From an uncultured Clostridia bacterium (GTDB lineage: Bacteria > Bacillota > Clostridia > TANB77 > CAG-508), in assembly GCA_947625565.1 (NCBI GenBank), contig CANQOU010000060.1:1-7172 (forward strand): DNA of 7,172 nucleotides, in the 5' to 3' direction. A program made the position numbers and the translations under genes. Every line of letters begins with the position of its first letter. Positions within the stretch are counted from its first letter, which is position 1. Positions 5,076-7,172 of this stretch are shown in pieces. The notes below the pieces were generated by a model that was not told where the DNA came from, searched no databases, and worked only from the letters and a program-made list of their open reading frames with translations.

Positions 5076-7172
5076 CGATTTAAGTTTCCATTGGTATAAT
5101 TAGAACCTTCAAAACGTTTATGCTTTTTCACAGTATCAATGACATTATTTATTTCGTCAATTTTTTCATCTAATATATCAACACGGACTGAATCTATTGA
5201 AAAATCATCATAAAGTATAGATAGAGTTTTGCTATTAAATATTGTTGTTACAGTTTGTATATTGTCAGGTAGAACTCTAAATTTCATTTGTAACCTATCT
5301 TTTAAGTAATAAGTGTGATTTGATGTACATCTGCTTTTACATTCAGGATAACATAAATTAGTATTTCCAAGCAAACAATATCTAATATTCATTAGTGGTA
5401 ATTTTCCATATACAATCAATTCTTTTGGTAATATAGAGCAACTAGATAATTTTAAAAGGGTTTCTTTATCTAACTCGGGAGAATTTATAAATTTATTTAT
5501 TCCTAAAGCTTTTAATTTTGCAATAGTTAGAGTATTATATACATTAAGAGTATAGTTTCCTATAAGTTCAAACTTACTTAAATCAATACTTGTTGACTCT
5601 AATAATTCTAAATTTCCGATATTAGATATTACAAAACCTTTAATTGCAAATTTTTCTAATGTTTGATGTATTTTTGAAATAAGTAAATTTCTATAATTTA
5701 TTTTTACAACTGTAGGAATATATATATATACATTAAAGCTTTTAATCAATTCTTGAATAATATTTTCATAAGCACTGATTGTAAAGTACTTCAAAGGTAC
5801 ATATATAGAGTTAATTGATTTATCCAAATCTTTATAATTATATGAAGTATTTAATGTATGTAATAATACTGAAATTTTAGGCTCATTAACCTTTTCTAAA
5901 TTTTTAAATGTATCTGTATATGGTATTTGTAATTGATTTGATTTTCTTGTAATATTTCCACAAGCAAATTCTTCTACTTTTTTAAGAGCAGAACGTCTCA
6001 ATTCATTTAGAGCATTTTTAGGCAAAAATAGATTATCGTCTAAATCTATTTGAATATGTTTAAATTGATATGGAGTATTATTAGTTTTTGTAAGTTGTAA
6101 AATAACATTTTCAGCAACTAAAGGTTGATTTTTAGCTTCAAATGGAATGATATTTGTAAGCTCACATTTTATATTCATTTTACTATATTCTTTTGGTAAT
6201 TGAAATGATGAAGTTATTTTTATAGAGATAGGCTTTCCTTTTTTTATAGAAATTTTAGCATCTAAGAAAACTTTTCTATTTTCTTTTGAAAAACTTTCTT
6301 TTGTCATTAAAGATAAAGCTTTAGAAGAAATTTTATATATTTTATCCCCAGATTGAATATTTCCTTTCATTCTTCCTATTGTTATAGTATCTCCAATTTT
6401 AGTTTCTTTTATATTTTGATTTTTCTGTAAAATTTCAGAAATAGTATATGTACCAGTTTCTCTTTGTAACGAAATAGTATCACCAATACATATTTTATCT
6501 TGCAATTTAAGTGTAATGTGACCTTTACTATTATTGTATTTTTGAACAATACCTAAATAAACACCCATATTATTTGGCTTTTCTTTAAATACTAAATCTT
6601 TATTAGGAATATTATCTAAATGCCCTTTAGAAAAATTTCCTCTATTAAATACTTGTAATAACATTTTTTCATCTTCTGAATCTATTTTATAATTTTCTTT
6701 ATTTCCAGAATCGATGCAATCTAATGCTAAATCAATATATTTACGATATATTTTAGTCACTATTGCAACATATTCACTATTTTTCATTCTACCTTCAATT
6801 TTAAAACTTTTTACACCTGCTTCAATTAAATCAGGCAAAAATTGTAATCCACATAAATCACGCGTACTTAACAAATATCCAGAATCTATTTTTTTGTCGT
6901 CTTCTAATAATTCAAAAGGAAGTCTACAACTTTGAGCACATTTTCCACGATTTCCAGAACGCCCACCAACTAAACTAGAAAATAGACATTGACCAGAATA
7001 TGAAATACATAATGCACCATGAATAAAAGTTTCAATTTCAATTGAAGAATGTTTACAAATATATTGGATATCACGCAATGAAAGTTCTCTTGATAATACT
7101 ACACGTTTAAAACCTAATTCTTGTAATTTAAGAACACCTTCTAAATTATGTATTGACATTTGAGTACTGGAA
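5066..7172 (-). CDS. U32-family protein with DUF3656-like and second barrel domains (N-terminus beyond the window)
   Basis: U32 proteins were named collagenase-like peptidases. Studied members include RlhA and TrhP, which hydroxylate rRNA and tRNA, and the iron-sulfur proteins UbiU/UbiV. The frame stays open to the right edge, reading S-S-T-Q before the methionine at 7159. STQMSIHNLEGV is an internal U32 segment, so that methionine is not the start and roughly 110 residues are missing. Counting from it: E43-x-F-x2-G-A-L-C51-x4-G-x-C58 is close to the U32 signature, then GGRSGNRG-x-C74 and C78, DLC103, and FNRGNFSKGH at 171-180. A beta-rich segment lies at about 195-278. A DUF3656-like part at about 295-410 contains ALNELRRSALKKVEE. 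A second U32-like region at about 430-660 has GKLPLM, a cysteine group (C595, C603, C607, C611) and YYLKDR. The ending YTNGNLNRKI resembles the usual U32 C-terminus, so this end is intact. The estimated full length of ~800 residues exceeds E. coli RlhA. The substrate is unknown; RNA modification is the better guess over proteolysis. Confidence 0.9.
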   Translation of the reverse strand, partial: SSTQMSIHNLEGVLKLQELGFKRVVLSRELSLRDIQYICKHSSIEIETFIHGALCISYSGQCLFSSLVGGRSGNRGKCAQSCRLPFELLEDDKKIDSGYLLSTRDLCGLQFLPDLIEAGVKSFKIEGRMKNSEYVAIVTKIYRKYIDLALDCIDSGNKENYKIDSEDEKMLLQVFNRGNFSKGHLDNIPNKDLVFKEKPNNMGVYLGIVQKYNNSKGHITLKLQDKICIGDTISLQRETGTYTISEILQKNQNIKETKIGDTITIGRMKGNIQSGDKIYKISSKALSLMTKESFSKENRKVFLDAKISIKKGKPISIKITSSFQLPKEYSKMNIKCELTNIIPFEAKNQPLVAENVILQLTKTNNTPYQFKHIQIDLDDNLFLPKNALNELRRSALKKVEEFACGNITRKSNQLQIPYTDTFKNLEKVNEPKISVLLHTLNTSYNYKDLDKSINSIYVPLKYFTISAYENIIQELIKSFNVYIYIPTVVKINYRNLLISKIHQTLEKFAIKGFVISNIGNLELLESTSIDLSKFELIGNYTLNVYNTLTIAKLKALGINKFINSPELDKETLLKLSSCSILPKELIVYGKLPLMNIRYCLLGNTNLCYPECKSRCTSNHTYYLKDRLQMKFRVLPDNIQTVTTIFNSKTLSILYDDFSIDSVRVDILDEKIDEINNVIDTVKKHKRFEGSNYTNGNLNRKI

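Noticed and set aside
4885..5103. A 72-codon + strand open frame in the intergenic region
   Set aside because: It has no ribosome-binding site, runs through two hairpins and into the antisense end of the U32 gene, and its composition is that of random A+T-rich DNA.
6714..6935. Plus-strand open frame inside the U32 gene
   Set aside because: It is antisense to the conserved U32 core and has no supporting signals.
2..7172. TTCCAG at 2-7 and its reverse complement CTGGAA at 7167-7172, suggesting terminal inverted repeats of a mobile element
   Set aside because: Only six bases match, and both sites are ordinary conserved coding sequence (F-Q-T of UvrB and S-S-T of the U32 protein).
1..7172. CRISPR array, toxin-antitoxin, phage or other accessory system
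   Set aside because: There are no regularly spaced repeats, integrase or transposase genes, or small gene pairs. All coding sequence is accounted for by uvrB, uvrA and the U32 gene.

Overview
The window is strongly A+T-rich, favours AGA, ATA and TTA codons, and holds close homologues of Firmicutes-type UvrB, UvrA and a multidomain U32 protein. This suggests a low-GC Firmicute, most likely a Clostridia-type anaerobe. That is inferred from protein resemblance and codon use, and I cannot name a genus.

Layout. Positions 2-4706 (+ strand) carry the nucleotide excision repair pair uvrB-uvrA. uvrB enters from the left edge with its first ~35-40 codons missing, and its reading frame is broken at base 32, inside the codons for the ATP-binding P-loop (Walker A). 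uvrA follows 9 bases after the uvrB stop and is complete and canonical. Positions 4707-5065 are a non-coding, very A+T-rich interval between convergent genes, with several inverted repeats and two terminator-like hairpins at its right end. Positions 5066-7172 (- strand) carry most of a U32-family protein. These were historically called collagenase-like peptidases, but characterised members include RNA hydroxylases. The C-terminus is complete and the N-terminus lies beyond the right edge.

How the genes work together. UvrA (damage recognition ATPase) loads UvrB (damage verification helicase) onto lesions, and the tight spacing suggests co-transcription and translational coupling. UvrC, the nuclease partner, is not in the window. 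The U32 gene is convergent and has no evident functional link to the repair genes.

I found no mobile element, CRISPR array, tRNA/rRNA gene or recognisable new defence system. This is mainly a housekeeping region. The points worth a second look are the uvrB P-loop frameshift (a real mutation or a sequence error), the structured convergent intergenic region, a terminator hairpin overlapping the end of the U32 gene, and two cysteine clusters in the U32 protein.
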